Shown here: piece after piece, positions 19,436 to 28,402 of the stretch | Layout of the letters: every line of letters starts with the position of its first letter | Numbering within the stretch: the first letter of the stretch is position 1 | Assembly: GCF_014904705.1 (NCBI RefSeq) | Contig: NZ_JACZCQ010000004.1 | Location: forward strand, 247,290 to 311,289 | From: Nisaea sediminum | GTDB taxonomy: Bacteria > Pseudomonadota > Alphaproteobacteria > Thalassobaculales > Thalassobaculaceae | Direction: 5' to 3' | DNA length: 64,000 nucleotides | Position numbers and translations under genes: made by a program | Notes under the pieces: generated by a model | What the model saw: the letters and a program-made list of their open reading frames with translations, nothing else | Database searches by the model: none | What the model was told of the DNA's origin: nothing

Positions 19436-20350
19436 TTACATCTTCGACTTACGCGCCGCGATGATGACTTCGTAGGTCTCGTGCGTGACCGGCATCATGC
19501 CTTTGATCTCGCCGGCCATGAAGCTATAGGCGCATTCCGGATCGAGCGAGGCGAGGCCTGCGATCAGGCCGGTGACCTTCACCTTGACGTCGGACGGCAG
19601 GTCCTTGCGCAGCACGACCGGGCCTTCCGGGATCACCTTGGACTTCCAGATCTGCACCAGCTGGGTCATGTCGACGAGGCCGGCATCGGCGGCCTTGCGC
19701 AGCGCACCGCTGTTGTAGCCCTCTTCCCAGTTGCCGAGACCGTCGGCCCAGGTCACGCCGGCATCGATGTCGCCGTTGGCGACCGCGACAATGGTCTGCT
19801 CGTGACCGCCGGTGAAGACGACTTCACCGAAATACTCGCCGCTCTTCATCGGGAAGCCGGCGGCCGGGATCTCGATCGACGGGATCAGGTAGCCGGAGGT
19901 CGAATTCGGATCGCCGAAGCCGAATTTCTTGCCCTTCATGTCGTCAAGCGACTTGATGCCGCTGTCGACCCGGGCGAAGCCGATCGAGTGATAGCCGATG
20001 GAGCCGTCCACGTTCACCTTGACCAGGACCGGCTCGACCGCGTCCGGGTCGGTCAGGTAGGTCTTCGCGTAACCGGAGGCGCCGAGCCAGGCCATGTCCA
20101 GGTTGCGGCCGATCAGGCCCTCGATCACGCCGTTATAGTCGGCCGGCGCGAAGATCTTCGTCGGGACGCCGAGCAGCGCCTCGACCTTGGAGCGCACGCA
20201 CTCGTTCGAGCGCAGGCGGTCGGACTGGTTTTCACCGCCGAGGATACCGATGCGGAATTCGGAGATCTTGTCTTCGGCGTGCACGTCGGCGGCGCCGAAC
20301 GCGGTCATGGCGACGGCCGCGGCCATCGCGAAATTGCGAACGAACTTCAT
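19436..20350 (-). CDS. phnD: Phosphonate-type periplasmic binding protein
   Basis: A 304-residue protein with a Sec signal (MKFVRNFAMAAAVAMTAFGA, cleavage near ADVHA). The mature part begins FRIGILGGENQSDR. The phosphonate-group loop is present as STSG at residues 150-153. FTGGHEQ near 179-185 and the Asp pair in DIDAGVTW at 194-201 correspond to the amine-binding side of known PhnD proteins. It would bind phosphonates (or phosphate-like anions) in the periplasm and hand them to the PhnE permeases. No C-P lyase genes are in the window, so the fate of the ligand is not visible. Confidence 0.87.
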   Translation of the reverse strand: MKFVRNFAMAAAVAMTAFGAADVHAEDKISEFRIGILGGENQSDRLRSNECVRSKVEALLGVPTKIFAPADYNGVIEGLIGRNLDMAWLGASGYAKTYLTDPDAVEPVLVKVNVDGSIGYHSIGFARVDSGIKSLDDMKGKKFGFGDPNSTSGYLIPSIEIPAAGFPMKSGEYFGEVVFTGGHEQTIVAVANGDIDAGVTWADGLGNWEEGYNSGALRKAADAGLVDMTQLVQIWKSKVIPEGPVVLRKDLPSDVKVKVTGLIAGLASLDPECAYSFMAGEIKGMMPVTHETYEVIIAARKSKM

Positions 20351-20405
20351 CCCTAACTACTCCCTAGGTTGCAATTGCCCCACGGCCCTCGGCGACGGGC
20401 CGGGC

Positions 20406-21266
20406 TCACGCCGTGGCGGCATTCGCCTCAGCAACCTGGGCCCCCTGGCCCGCCGCTGAGGGATTGGATCGGGCGCGCCGGGACGCGCCGCTGGTGGAAA
20501 TGCTGGTCGAGGTCACGGCCTCGTTGAGGCCTTCCTCGGCACCGTAGATCTCGCGCGCGGCCTCCGGCGTCAGCGCATCCGCCGGGCCGTCGAACACGAC
20601 GCGACCCTCGGCCATGCCGATCACCCGGTCGCAATAGCTGCGCGCGGTGTCGAGCGTGTGCAGGTTGCACATCACGGTGATGCCGTCACGATCGTGGATT
20701 TCGCGCAGCGAGCTCATCACCACCTCGGCGCTCAGCGGGTCGAGCGAGGCGATCGGCTCGTCGGCGAGGATGATCTTCGGTTGCTGCATCAGGCCGCGGG
20801 CAATAGCGACACGCTGCTGCTGGCCGCCCGAAAGGGTCTCGACCCGCTGCAGCGCGCGCTCCGCGAGGCCGAGCCGGTCCAGGGCCGCGAGAGCGTCGTC
20901 GATATCCTGCTGGGAGAAAATCTTGAACATTGAGCGCAGCGTGCCGTGCTGGTTCAGCCGGCCGAGCATGACGTTGGTCACGACATCGAGGCGCGGCACC
21001 AGGTTGAACTGCTGGAAGATCATCGCGCAGTCCTTCTGCCAACGCCGCTTCGCGTTGCCTTTCAGACCGAGCACGTCGGTACCCTCGACGAAGATCTGTC
21101 CCGACGTCGCGGGCGTCAGGCGATTGAACAGCCTGAGGAAGGTGGATTTACCTGCGCCGGAGCGTCCGATCACGCCGATCATCTGCGGCTTGTCGACATT
21201 GAAGGTCACGGAATTAACCGCGACCATGTTTCCGAAAGCCTTGGTGACGTTCTTGAATTCGATCAT
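20406..21266 (-). CDS. phnC: Phosphonate-type ABC ATPase
   Basis: The start [12 protein letters not shown] at 21266 is chosen because AGGAG lies just upstream. This gives 286 residues. Motifs are Walker [10 protein letters not shown], the Q-loop FQQFNLV, the signature LSGGQQQR, Walker B IILADEP and the H-loop His in NLHTL. The C-terminal 45 residues are Ser/Ala/Arg-rich and probably disordered. It energises the two PhnE-type permeases. It is the second gene of the operon, with a GGGCTC/GAGCCC stem-loop at 21295-21310 upstream of its start. Confidence 0.9.
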   Translation of the reverse strand: MIEFKNVTKAFGNMVAVNSVTFNVDKPQMIGVIGRSGAGKSTFLRLFNRLTPATSGQIFVEGTDVLGLKGNAKRRWQKDCAMIFQQFNLVPRLDVVTNVMLGRLNQHGTLRSMFKIFSQQDIDDALAALDRLGLAERALQRVETLSGGQQQRVAIARGLMQQPKIILADEPIASLDPLSAEVVMSSLREIHDRDGITVMCNLHTLDTARSYCDRVIGMAEGRVVFDGPADALTPEAAREIYGAEEGLNEAVTSTSISTSGASRRARSNPSAAGQGAQVAEANAATA

Positions 21267-21412
21267 GCCCCACTCCTGAATCTCGCGCCGAACGGGGCTC
21301 GCAAGAGCCCGCACCGCGGGAGAACCGACCGGGCGTTGGTATCAATGGAGCGGGTCGATCACGTGACTCTTTTGCTTCACTTTCGTGAAGCCCGCAGAGC
21401 CGGCGGCGACGC

Positions 21413-22324
21413 TCAGTTGCTCGCGACGGAAAGCGAGAGGCGCTTGTGGTCGGCCTCGATAAAGGTCTCGTAATCGGCGTGCGCGACCGGGAAAAGCCCC
21501 GTGATCGGGCGCCCGAAGGCCGCGGCGAGGCAATCCGGCGCACGCTTGCCGAGATCGAGAAGCCGGACGGTGATGCTCTGCTTGACCGCTTCGGACAGCG
21601 CCTTGCGCAACACCAGGGGTCCGTTCGGCACCAGGTTCGAGCGCCATATTTCGGAGAGCGATCCGCCCGCCTGCCGCTCGAACCGGGCAAGCGGTCCTGC
21701 TTCGGCCTCACCGCCGTCGGACACCCATGTCACCGCGGCGTCGATCGCGCCGCTTTCGAGAGCCGTCAGATTGGCCTGGTGACCGCCGCTGAACTGAATT
21801 GTCGCTACATCGCTCTCGGTCTTGAAGCCGTCCCGCGCGAGCGCGACGGACGGAACGAAGTATCCGGGCAGCGAGATCTGACCGGCGAAACCGATTTCCT
21901 TGCCTTTGACGGCGTCGAGCGAGGACAGATCCGACCCCGAGCGCGCCAGCATGACGGCGCGGTAGCCTTTCGCCCCGCCGCGTCCGAGCGGGGCCAGCAC
22001 GGGCTGGACCGCCGCGGCACTGCTGCGCCAGACCGCGCTGTAAGCGCGCGGGGAGAGCGAGGCGAGATCGACTTCTCCAGCGGCCAGCGCATCCTGCAAC
22101 TGCTTTCCAGAGGCGAATGCATTGACGGTAACCGGCACGCCCAGTCCGTTGGCGAGCTCCTGCATCAGGCATTTCTGCGCGCTGAAGCCGTTTTCCACGG
22201 ACATCCCGCCCAGAATGCCGATCTTCAGACCTTCGGCGGCCGGCGCCGGTCCGGAGAGCATCAGTCCGGCAACCGCACCGAGTGCCGCAGCCGCCGACAT
22301 CGCACGCTTGAATGCCTGTCGCAT
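21413..22324 (-). CDS. PhnD-like binding protein with altered phosphonate loop
   Basis: From the ATG at 22324 (MRQAFKRAMSAAAALG, signal peptide, cleavage near APAAEG) the protein has about 303 residues. It aligns with the operon's PhnD along its length: IGILGG, FSGGHQ, DAAVTW, EIWRSNLVPNGPLVLRK and GLFPVAHADYETFI all have counterparts. The phosphonate-binding STSG of PhnD is replaced by SLPG at 151-154. The ligand may therefore differ, for example an ester or another anion. The gene is first in the operon, ahead of phnC. An ATG at 22354 would add ten residues. It may give the transporter a second specificity. Confidence 0.75.
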   Translation of the reverse strand: MRQAFKRAMSAAAALGAVAGLMLSGPAPAAEGLKIGILGGMSVENGFSAQKCLMQELANGLGVPVTVNAFASGKQLQDALAAGEVDLASLSPRAYSAVWRSSAAAVQPVLAPLGRGGAKGYRAVMLARSGSDLSSLDAVKGKEIGFAGQISLPGYFVPSVALARDGFKTESDVATIQFSGGHQANLTALESGAIDAAVTWVSDGGEAEAGPLARFERQAGGSLSEIWRSNLVPNGPLVLRKALSEAVKQSITVRLLDLGKRAPDCLAAAFGRPITGLFPVAHADYETFIEADHKRLSLSVASN

Positions 22325-22453
22325 CGCCCTGTCCAATCCGTTCGGAACCAGCATGCTTTCGAAGCGCCAGTTCCCTTGTCGAGGGCTCGCACCATACAGG
22401 ATGAGATTGACCGTTTGATGACGGTTAAGTTGCAGCCGCGTCCCGATTCGGCG

Positions 22454-23359
22454 TCAGACCGCATTCCAGTCGGGGCAGGCCTTGATCTCGGCCTCGGCGA
22501 TCTCGATAAAGGCGCGCACCTTCCGCGAAAGATGGCGGTTGGCTAGATAAAGCGCCGAGATCGGCAGGCGCTCTCCCTCATAGGATTCGAGAACGGGCTT
22601 CAGGTCGCCGCGTCGGATATCCTCGTCGACGATGTAGCTCGGGACGATGCCGATCCCCTCCCCGGAGAGGATCAACTGACGGACGGCCGACGCACCGTTA
22701 ACGCGCACCCGGTGATTGACGGTCACGGTGAGGGTCTCGGCCCCATCGCGGAAGATCCACTGCCCGGGGGTGCGACGGTTGGTGTCGAAGATGCAGCGGT
22801 GGCCTGCAAGATCGCGCGGATGCTCCGGAACGCCGCGCGCCTGCAAATAGGACGGTGTCGCGCAGGCGATCAAACGGGTTTCCCCCAGCCGCCGCGCGAT
22901 CAGGGTCGAATCCTGCAGCCTTCCGATGCGGATGGAGAGATCGATGCCCTCGTCGATCAGGGAAAGATGCTGGTCCGTGAGGCGCAGGTCGAGTGTCACC
23001 CTCGGATTGGCGGCGAGGTATTTTTCCACCGCGCCGAGGAGATGGGTCTCGCCGAAGGTCAGGGGCGCGGTCACCACCAGGTTGCCGGCCGGGCTGCCGC
23101 CCTCGTCCCGCATGACGGCGCGAAGCTCGTCGTAATCCTCCACCAGGCGGTTGCAGCGCGGCAGGAACGCGCGCCCGCTCTCGGTCAGGGTCACGACCCG
23201 CGTGGTCCGGTTCAGCAGGAGAACGCCGAGCTCATCTTCCAGCGCCCGGATGTTCTTGCTCACATTCTGCGCGCTCGTCCCGAGGCGCTCCGCGGCCTTG
23301 GAAAAGGACATTGTCGCCGCGACCGCGGCGAAGAAGCGCATCTGTCCGATCGAATCCAT
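22454..23359 (-). CDS. LysR-family regulator
   Basis: About 301 residues from MDSIGQMRFFAAVAATMSFS. An ATG at 23389 would add ten residues that do not belong to the fold. The helix-turn-helix is KAAERLGTSAQNVSKNIRAL, followed by a LysR effector domain of the CrgA/DhcR branch (GNLVVTAPLTFGETHLL). It is divergent from the DoxX/LigB dioxygenase pair starting at 23483, with about 120 AT-richer bases between. LysR-DoxX-dioxygenase clusters are common, so it probably regulates that pair, perhaps in response to an aromatic or oxidant. Confidence 0.8.
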   Translation of the reverse strand: MDSIGQMRFFAAVAATMSFSKAAERLGTSAQNVSKNIRALEDELGVLLLNRTTRVVTLTESGRAFLPRCNRLVEDYDELRAVMRDEGGSPAGNLVVTAPLTFGETHLLGAVEKYLAANPRVTLDLRLTDQHLSLIDEGIDLSIRIGRLQDSTLIARRLGETRLIACATPSYLQARGVPEHPRDLAGHRCIFDTNRRTPGQWIFRDGAETLTVTVNHRVRVNGASAVRQLILSGEGIGIVPSYIVDEDIRRGDLKPVLESYEGERLPISALYLANRHLSRKVRAFIEIAEAEIKACPDWNAV

Positions 23360-23482
23360 ACTGACAACATATTGTTTATAATCATTCAATGAAAGTGATA
23401 CTTACAACCTAATATCGCCGCAATTAAGTCTCGGGTCATCGACGGCGCACTCCGCCCGTCACCGATATGAAAGGACGACCCG

Positions 23483-23914
23483 ATGACCAACACATCCAAT
23501 GCGGATTATGCCGCGCTCCTTCTTCGCGTCTCTCTCGGCGTACTCTTCATCGCCCACGGCGCGCTCAAGCTCTTCGTCTTTACCCCGGCCGGCACCGTCG
23601 GCTTCTTCGAGAGCCTCGGCCTGCCCGCGATCTTCGCCTACCTGACGATCCTCGCCGAACTCGGCGGCGGCGCGGCCCTGATCGCCGGTTTCGCCACCCG
23701 TCTGGTCTCCATTGCCACCCTGCCGATCCTGCTGGGCGCGGTCTTCATGGTCCACGGCGCCAACGGCTGGCTCTACACCAATCCGAACGGCGGCTGGGAA
23801 TTCCCGGCTTTCTGGGCGGCCACCCTGGTCGTGCAGGCCCTGCTCGGCGACGGCGCCTATGCACTGAAGACCCCGCGCCTGCTCGCCCTTCAGCCCGCTA
23901 CCCAGAGCGAGTAA
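23483..23914 (+). CDS. DoxX-family membrane protein
   Basis: The 143-residue protein has four hydrophobic helices and the DoxX family pattern LRVSLGVLFIAHGALKLF at the N-terminus, followed by FFESLGLP. Members of the family are small inner-membrane proteins linked to quinone or thiol redox reactions; their precise activity is mostly unknown. GAAAGGACG lies just before the start. The next gene, a LigB-type dioxygenase, begins 9 bases after its stop, so the two are co-transcribed. Confidence 0.82.
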   Translation: MTNTSNADYAALLLRVSLGVLFIAHGALKLFVFTPAGTVGFFESLGLPAIFAYLTILAELGGGAALIAGFATRLVSIATLPILLGAVFMVHGANGWLYTNPNGGWEFPAFWAATLVVQALLGDGAYALKTPRLLALQPATQSE

Positions 23915-23923
23915 GGTCGGCAA

Positions 23924-24715
23924 ATGGCAAAGCAGCCCAGCCTCTTCCTGCCGCACGGCGCGCCCGACCTGCTGCTGACCGAGCATCCCGCGAAACGCTT
24001 TCTCGCGGAGCTCGGCGGCCGGGTCGGCCGCCCGGAGGCGATCCTCGTCGTCTCGGCGCACTGGGAAAGCCCGCGACTCGCGCTGACCTCGGCCGCCGCG
24101 CCCGAGACCGTGCACGACTTCTATGGCTTCCCGCGGGAGCTCTACGACTTCCGCTACCCGGCGAAGACCGACGCGGCGGTCAGCCGCCGGACCATCGAAC
24201 TGCTGGCCGATCTCGGCTACGCCGTCGAGGCGGATGCCGGCCGCGGGTTCGACCACGGGGCCTGGGTGCCGCTGCTGCTCGCCTTCCCCGGGGCCGACAT
24301 CCCGGTGATCCAGCTCTCGCTGCTGAAGGGCGGCACTGCCCGGCAGCATTTCGAGATCGGCGAAGCCCTCGCCCCGCTCCGCGACGAGGGCATTCTGATC
24401 GTCGGCTCCGGCTCGGTGACGCACAATCTGCGCGCCCTCGGTCCGGAAGGCGCGCCGCCGCCGGACTGGGCCACCGGGTTCGACGATTTCGTCTCCATGG
24501 CCGTCGAAGTCGGCGACTGGAAGTCCCTCATGCGCTTCCCGGACGCGCCCGAGAGCGCAAGACGGTCCCATCCGACACCGGAGCATTTCCTGCCCTTCTT
24601 CGTCGCGGCAGGTGCCGGCAAGGCGGATTGCGGCGCACGTCTGCACCGGAGCTTCAGCCACAGCTCCATCAGCATGTCCGCATATTCCTTCGGATCGGAC
24701 CGGCTCGCCATCTGA
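23924..24715 (+). CDS. LigB/DODA-type extradiol ring-opening dioxygenase family protein
   Basis: A 263-residue member of the class III extradiol dioxygenase family (YgiD/DODA branch). Candidate metal and acid-base histidines are in FLPHGAPDLLL, VVSAHWESP, GFDHGAWVPL and GSGSVTHNLRAL, the four positions conserved in the branch. LLLAFPGADIPVIQLSL is also typical. It would open catechol rings such as DOPA, but many bacterial members have no known substrate. It is paired with DoxX and divergent from a LysR regulator. Confidence 0.82.
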   Translation: MAKQPSLFLPHGAPDLLLTEHPAKRFLAELGGRVGRPEAILVVSAHWESPRLALTSAAAPETVHDFYGFPRELYDFRYPAKTDAAVSRRTIELLADLGYAVEADAGRGFDHGAWVPLLLAFPGADIPVIQLSLLKGGTARQHFEIGEALAPLRDEGILIVGSGSVTHNLRALGPEGAPPPDWATGFDDFVSMAVEVGDWKSLMRFPDAPESARRSHPTPEHFLPFFVAAGAGKADCGARLHRSFSHSSISMSAYSFGSDRLAI

Positions 24716-24720
24716 TCCGT

Positions 24721-24787
24721 GGCGGGCATCCGTGCCCGCCGCGCCATACTGCATCCCCGCCCGGTCACCTTCCCGCCGGGCGGGGAT
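24721..24787 (+). terminator. Two stem-loops after the dioxygenase gene
   Basis: GGCGGGCA and TGCCCGCC pair around TCCG at 24721-24740. ATCCCCGCCCGG and CCGGGCGGGGAT form a second, 12-pair stem at 24753-24787. Both lie in the gap after the dioxygenase stop. Neither is followed by a good T-run, so termination would be imperfect. They separate the dioxygenase pair from the dehydrogenase gene at 24844. Confidence 0.5.
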
Positions 24788-24843
24788 TGCCGTTAGGCTT
24801 GCAGCAACAAGAACACTTCATTCAGGGAAGGACGCTCACAGAC

Positions 24844-25746
24844 ATGGAAAAGATCGGATTCATCGGCCTCGGCGACATGGGCGGGCCGCTCGCCCGCAAT
24901 CTGAAGGCCTCCGGCGCGGACATGATCGTCTATGACATCAATCCGAAAGCAGTCGCGACGCTGAAGGCCAAGGGCGCAGACGCCGCCGGCTCCGTAGCAG
25001 AGGTGGCGAAAGCGGCGGATATCGTCATCACCGTGCTGCCGGCCTCGCAGCATGTCCGCGAAGTGGTGCTCGGTCCGGGCGGCGTGCTCGAGAACGCCAA
25101 GCCAGGCACGCTGGTGATGGATATGAGCACGATCGACCCCGAGACCACGGACGAGCTTTCGAGGAAACTGGTCGAGGCCGGGCTCGCCTTCGTCGACTCC
25201 CCGATCGGCCGCACCGTCGAGTTCGCCGAGCGCGGCGAGTCGCTTTTCATGGTCGGAGCAAGCAGCAACGATTTCGGCCGGGTGAAGCCGTCGCTCGAGG
25301 GCATGGGCTCGGTCATCCACCATTGCGGCGGCCCAGGCACCGGGATCCGCACCAAGCTGGTGAACAACTTCCTCGCCATCTCGCAGAACCAGCTCAGCGC
25401 CGAGGCGATCGCGCTGGCGACCGCGCTCGGGCTCGAGCTGGAACAGACCCTGACCGTGGTGAACGGCACCACCGCCACCAACGGCTCCCTTACCCTCGGC
25501 TGGCCGAACAAGGTGCTGAAGGGCGATATCGAGCCGGGCTTCAAGATCGACCTCGCGCTGAAGGATCTCTCCCTCATCATGGAGGCTGCGAAGAGCAAGA
25601 AGCTGCCGATGATGATGGGCGCGGCGGCGAAGGAAGCCCTCACCATCGCCACCACCGGCCTCGGCATGGGCGAGAAGGACTTCTCCGGTCTGCTGCACGC
25701 CCAGTGCAAGCTCGGCGGCCTGACGCCGCCGAAGCTGAAGGGCTAG
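24844..25746 (+). CDS. 3-Hydroxyisobutyrate-dehydrogenase family, YihU-like sulfolactaldehyde reductase candidate
   Basis: The 300-residue enzyme starts with the NAD-binding motif IGFIGLGDMGGPLARNL. The substrate-binding segment is DSPIGRTVEFAERGE at about 118-132. The catalytic Lys is in GTGIRTKLVNNFLAI, and a second family motif is WPNKVLKGDIEPGFKIDLALKDL. The PIGRT sequence and the WPNKVL block match YihU, which reduces sulfolactaldehyde, better than typical HIBADH proteins (usually PVSGG). Other 2-hydroxy-acid substrates are possible. No other sulfoglycolysis gene is in the window. GGAAGGACG upstream is the ribosome binding site. Confidence 0.75.
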   Translation: MEKIGFIGLGDMGGPLARNLKASGADMIVYDINPKAVATLKAKGADAAGSVAEVAKAADIVITVLPASQHVREVVLGPGGVLENAKPGTLVMDMSTIDPETTDELSRKLVEAGLAFVDSPIGRTVEFAERGESLFMVGASSNDFGRVKPSLEGMGSVIHHCGGPGTGIRTKLVNNFLAISQNQLSAEAIALATALGLELEQTLTVVNGTTATNGSLTLGWPNKVLKGDIEPGFKIDLALKDLSLIMEAAKSKKLPMMMGAAAKEALTIATTGLGMGEKDFSGLLHAQCKLGGLTPPKLKG

Positions 25747-25749
25747 ATC

Positions 25750-26937
25750 TCAGTGGCCGCCGGTTGCCACCCGCTTGAGAGCCTTGCGGGCGAGCGACCA
25801 GCGGTGGACTTCCGACGGGCCGTCATAGATCCGGAAGCCGCGGACCTCTCGGAAGATCCGTTCGACGGGATAATCGGCGCTGGTGCCGGAGCCGCCGAGG
25901 ATCTGCACCGCATTGTCGACGATGCGCCAGATCGCTTCCGAGCACTGGACCTTGGCCATGGAGCTTTCCTCGGCCGCGGTCTCTCCCTGGTCCAGCAGCC
26001 AGGCGGCCTGCATCAGGGAAAGCCGGGCCGTGCGGATGTCCATCTCGTTGTCCGCCAGCATGAAGCCGACGCCCTCGTGCTTGCCGAGCGGCTGGCCGAA
26101 GACGACGCGTCTGTTGGCATAGGCGAGCGCGGTGTCGTGCGCCCGGCGGGCGGCGCCGAGCCAGCGCATGCAGTGGGTCAGCCGCGCCGGGGCGAGCCGG
26201 ACCTGGGCCTGGCGGAAGCCGCCGCCGGCCTCGCCGAGAATGTCCGACTGGTCGACCTTCAGGTCCTCGAATTCCATCTCCCAGTGCCCGCCGGCGAAGG
26301 CAGTGTCGAGTGTGTCCATCTGGCGCACCAGCTTGATGCCCGCGCGGTCGCTCGGGACGATGAACATGGTGGCCTTGCCGTCCTCCGGGCCGCCCTCGAT
26401 CTTCGCCATGATGATGACGAACTCGGCCCCCTCGGCCCCGGTGATGAACCATTTCCGGCCGTTGATGACATAGCCGTTGCCATCCACCTTCGCCGTCGTC
26501 GCCAGCAGCGAGGGATCGGCGCCGGCGCCGTCCGGCTCGGTCATCGCGAAGCAGGAGCGCGCACCCTTCGCCAGCGGCGCCAGGAACTGCTCGCGCTGGG
26601 ACGGGTTGGCGGCAACCTCCAGGAGATGCGTATTGCCCTCGTCCGGCGCGCCGCAATGGAGCGCTGTCGGGCCGAGCAGCGAATAGCCCGCCTCCTCGAA
26701 AACGAAGGCCCGCTCCAGGTGGCCGAGACCGAGACCGCCGAATTCCTTCGGCGCATGCGGTGCGAATACGCCCGAGGCGCGGCCGAGATCGGTCAGCTCG
26801 CGCCTGAGATCCTCCGTCGGCCCGTGCTCGGTCCAGCGCGGATCCTTCTCGAACGGGATCACCTTCTCCCGGATGAAGCTCCGGGTCTTTTCCGCGAGGT
26901 CCGCGACATGCGGCGGCGTCGAGAATTCCATTTCCAT
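25750..26937 (-). CDS. Acyl-CoA dehydrogenase (ACAD10/11-like active site)
   Basis: A 395-residue FAD flavoprotein with the normal three-domain layout. FAD- and acyl-binding motifs are CFAMTEPDGAGADPS and WFITGAEGAEFVIIMAK; the C-terminal helical domain has VQILGGSGTSADYPVERIFREVR. At the usual catalytic-Glu position (YEG in MCAD) it reads RIYDGPSEVHR, an Asp, as in the ACAD10/11 group. Translation may start at the second Met (26931). It converges on the dehydrogenase gene at 24844 and sits behind the TRAP operon terminator, so it appears to be its own unit. The acyl substrate is unknown. Confidence 0.85.
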   Translation of the reverse strand: MEMEFSTPPHVADLAEKTRSFIREKVIPFEKDPRWTEHGPTEDLRRELTDLGRASGVFAPHAPKEFGGLGLGHLERAFVFEEAGYSLLGPTALHCGAPDEGNTHLLEVAANPSQREQFLAPLAKGARSCFAMTEPDGAGADPSLLATTAKVDGNGYVINGRKWFITGAEGAEFVIIMAKIEGGPEDGKATMFIVPSDRAGIKLVRQMDTLDTAFAGGHWEMEFEDLKVDQSDILGEAGGGFRQAQVRLAPARLTHCMRWLGAARRAHDTALAYANRRVVFGQPLGKHEGVGFMLADNEMDIRTARLSLMQAAWLLDQGETAAEESSMAKVQCSEAIWRIVDNAVQILGGSGTSADYPVERIFREVRGFRIYDGPSEVHRWSLARKALKRVATGGH

Positions 26938-27037
26938 TCCTCCCCTGCCGGAGACCTTCGCGGGCCGCCGGAGGCACGAGAATAGCCGCTCGACGCCTCG
27001 CGTCCAGCGGCAGGATCGCCGCAGGGCGCCGAAACGG

Positions 27038-27063
27038 AAAGGGCGGCCCGAGAGCCGCCCCTT
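27038..27063 (-). terminator. Terminator after the TRAP permease gene dctM
   Basis: GGGCGGC at 27041 and GCCGCCC at 27054 form a GC-rich stem around six bases, 20 bases past the dctM stop. On the minus strand it is followed by TTTCCGTTTC, a modest T-run. It marks the end of the operon running from 32462 to 27083. Confidence 0.65.
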
Positions 27064-27082
27064 CGAAGCTATGTCCGCCCGA

Positions 27083-28402
27083 TCAAGCCGGCCCCTGCCG
27101 CATGTTGTCCGGCAGCCAGGTGGCGAGATCCGGGAAGGCGATCAGCACGAAGACCATCACCACCATGATCAGGAACATCGGGATCGCGCAGCGGGCGATG
27201 TAGCCCATCTCGTGATGTGTCATGCCCTGCAGCACGAAGAGGTTGAAGCCGATCGGCGGGGTGATCTGCGCCATCTCAACCACCACGACGATGAAGATGC
27301 CGAACCAGAGCACATCGATCCCGGCCTGCCGGATCATCGGCTCGACAACCGCCATGGTCAGCACCACCGAGGAGATGCCGTCGAGGAAGCAGCCGAGAAT
27401 GATGTAGAAGACCAGCAGCGCCATCAGCAGCTCGAAGCGGCTGAGATTCATCTCCGCGATCAGGTTGGCGAGGCCGCGCGGCAGGCCGGTGAATCCCATC
27501 GCGAGGGAGAGGAACGCCGCGCCGGCAAGGATCAGCGCGATCATCGCCGAGGTCCGGGTCGCCCCCATCAGGCTCTCGCGGAAAGTCCTCCAGTTGAGCG
27601 AGCGCTGGCCTGCCGCGAGGGTCAGAGAGCCGATCACGCCGAAGGCGGCCGCCTCGGTCGCCGTCGCGAGGCCGAGATACATCGAGCCGATGACCACCGC
27701 GATCAGGCAGAGCACCGGGATCAGGAAGCGCGAGTTCTTGACCTTCGCGAGGAAACTCATCTCCGGCTCGGGGTCCGGTTTGTAGTTCTTCGAGACCTTC
27801 GAATAGATCGCGACATAAGCCATGAACATTCCCGCCAGCACGATGCCGGGCAGGATGCCCGCGATGAAGAGGCGGGTGATCGACTCGTTGATGGTCACGC
27901 CATAGACGATCAGCGTCAGCGAAGGGGGGATCATCAGGCCAAGCGTCGCCGCGCCGGCCAGCGTGCCGATGACGACCTTCTCCGGGTAGTTCCGCTTGCG
28001 CAGCTCCGGGATCGACATCTTGCCGACCGTTGTCAGCGTCGCAGCGGAGGAGCCGGAGACCGCCGCGAAGACCGTGCAGCCGACGATGTTGGTGTGGACA
28101 AGGCCGCCGGGCAGCCGCGCCATCCAGGGCGCAAGCCCCTTGAACATGTCCTCCGAGAGGCGCGTCCGGTAGAGGATCTCGCCCATCCAGATGAAGAGCG
28201 GCAGGGCCGCCAGCGTCCAGGAGGAGGAGGCCGTCCAGACCGTCGTGATCATGGTGTCGCCGACCGGCCGGGTGGTGAAAAGCTCCATGCCGACGAAGGC
28301 GACGCCGAGCAGCGCCAGACCGATCCAGACGCCGGTACCGAGCAGCAGGAAGAGAACGAAGAGGAACAGGGCGATGATAGAGATGTCTTCCATGCCCGTC
28401 AC
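27083..28402 (-). CDS. dctM: TRAP transporter large permease
   Basis: The 439-residue membrane protein has about twelve helices and the DctM features PLFIWMGEILYRTRLSEDMF near residues 70-90 and MIPPSLTLIVYG in the middle. A further conserved segment near the end is TPPIGFNLFVLQGM. It forms the sodium-driven channel of a tripartite transporter together with the small permease, whose gene overlaps it by 4 bases. The binding protein two genes upstream decides the substrate. It is the last gene of the operon that begins with the enolase-family gene at 32462. Confidence 0.92.
   Translation of the reverse strand: MTGMEDISIIALFLFVLFLLLGTGVWIGLALLGVAFVGMELFTTRPVGDTMITTVWTASSSWTLAALPLFIWMGEILYRTRLSEDMFKGLAPWMARLPGGLVHTNIVGCTVFAAVSGSSAATLTTVGKMSIPELRKRNYPEKVVIGTLAGAATLGLMIPPSLTLIVYGVTINESITRLFIAGILPGIVLAGMFMAYVAIYSKVSKNYKPDPEPEMSFLAKVKNSRFLIPVLCLIAVVIGSMYLGLATATEAAAFGVIGSLTLAAGQRSLNWRTFRESLMGATRTSAMIALILAGAAFLSLAMGFTGLPRGLANLIAEMNLSRFELLMALLVFYIILGCFLDGISSVVLTMAVVEPMIRQAGIDVLWFGIFIVVVVEMAQITPPIGFNLFVLQGMTHHEMGYIARCAIPMFLIMVVMVFVLIAFPDLATWLPDNMRQGPA

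Noticed and set aside
17758..19464. Plus-strand open frame of 568 codons across the phnE genes
   Set aside because: It lies opposite two clear permease genes, is Arg/Asp/Glu-rich and has no domain.
22454..23389. LysR start at 23389
   Set aside because: The ten extra residues are AT-rich leader-like and outside the LysR fold; MDSIGQMRFF at 23359 is the normal LysR beginning.
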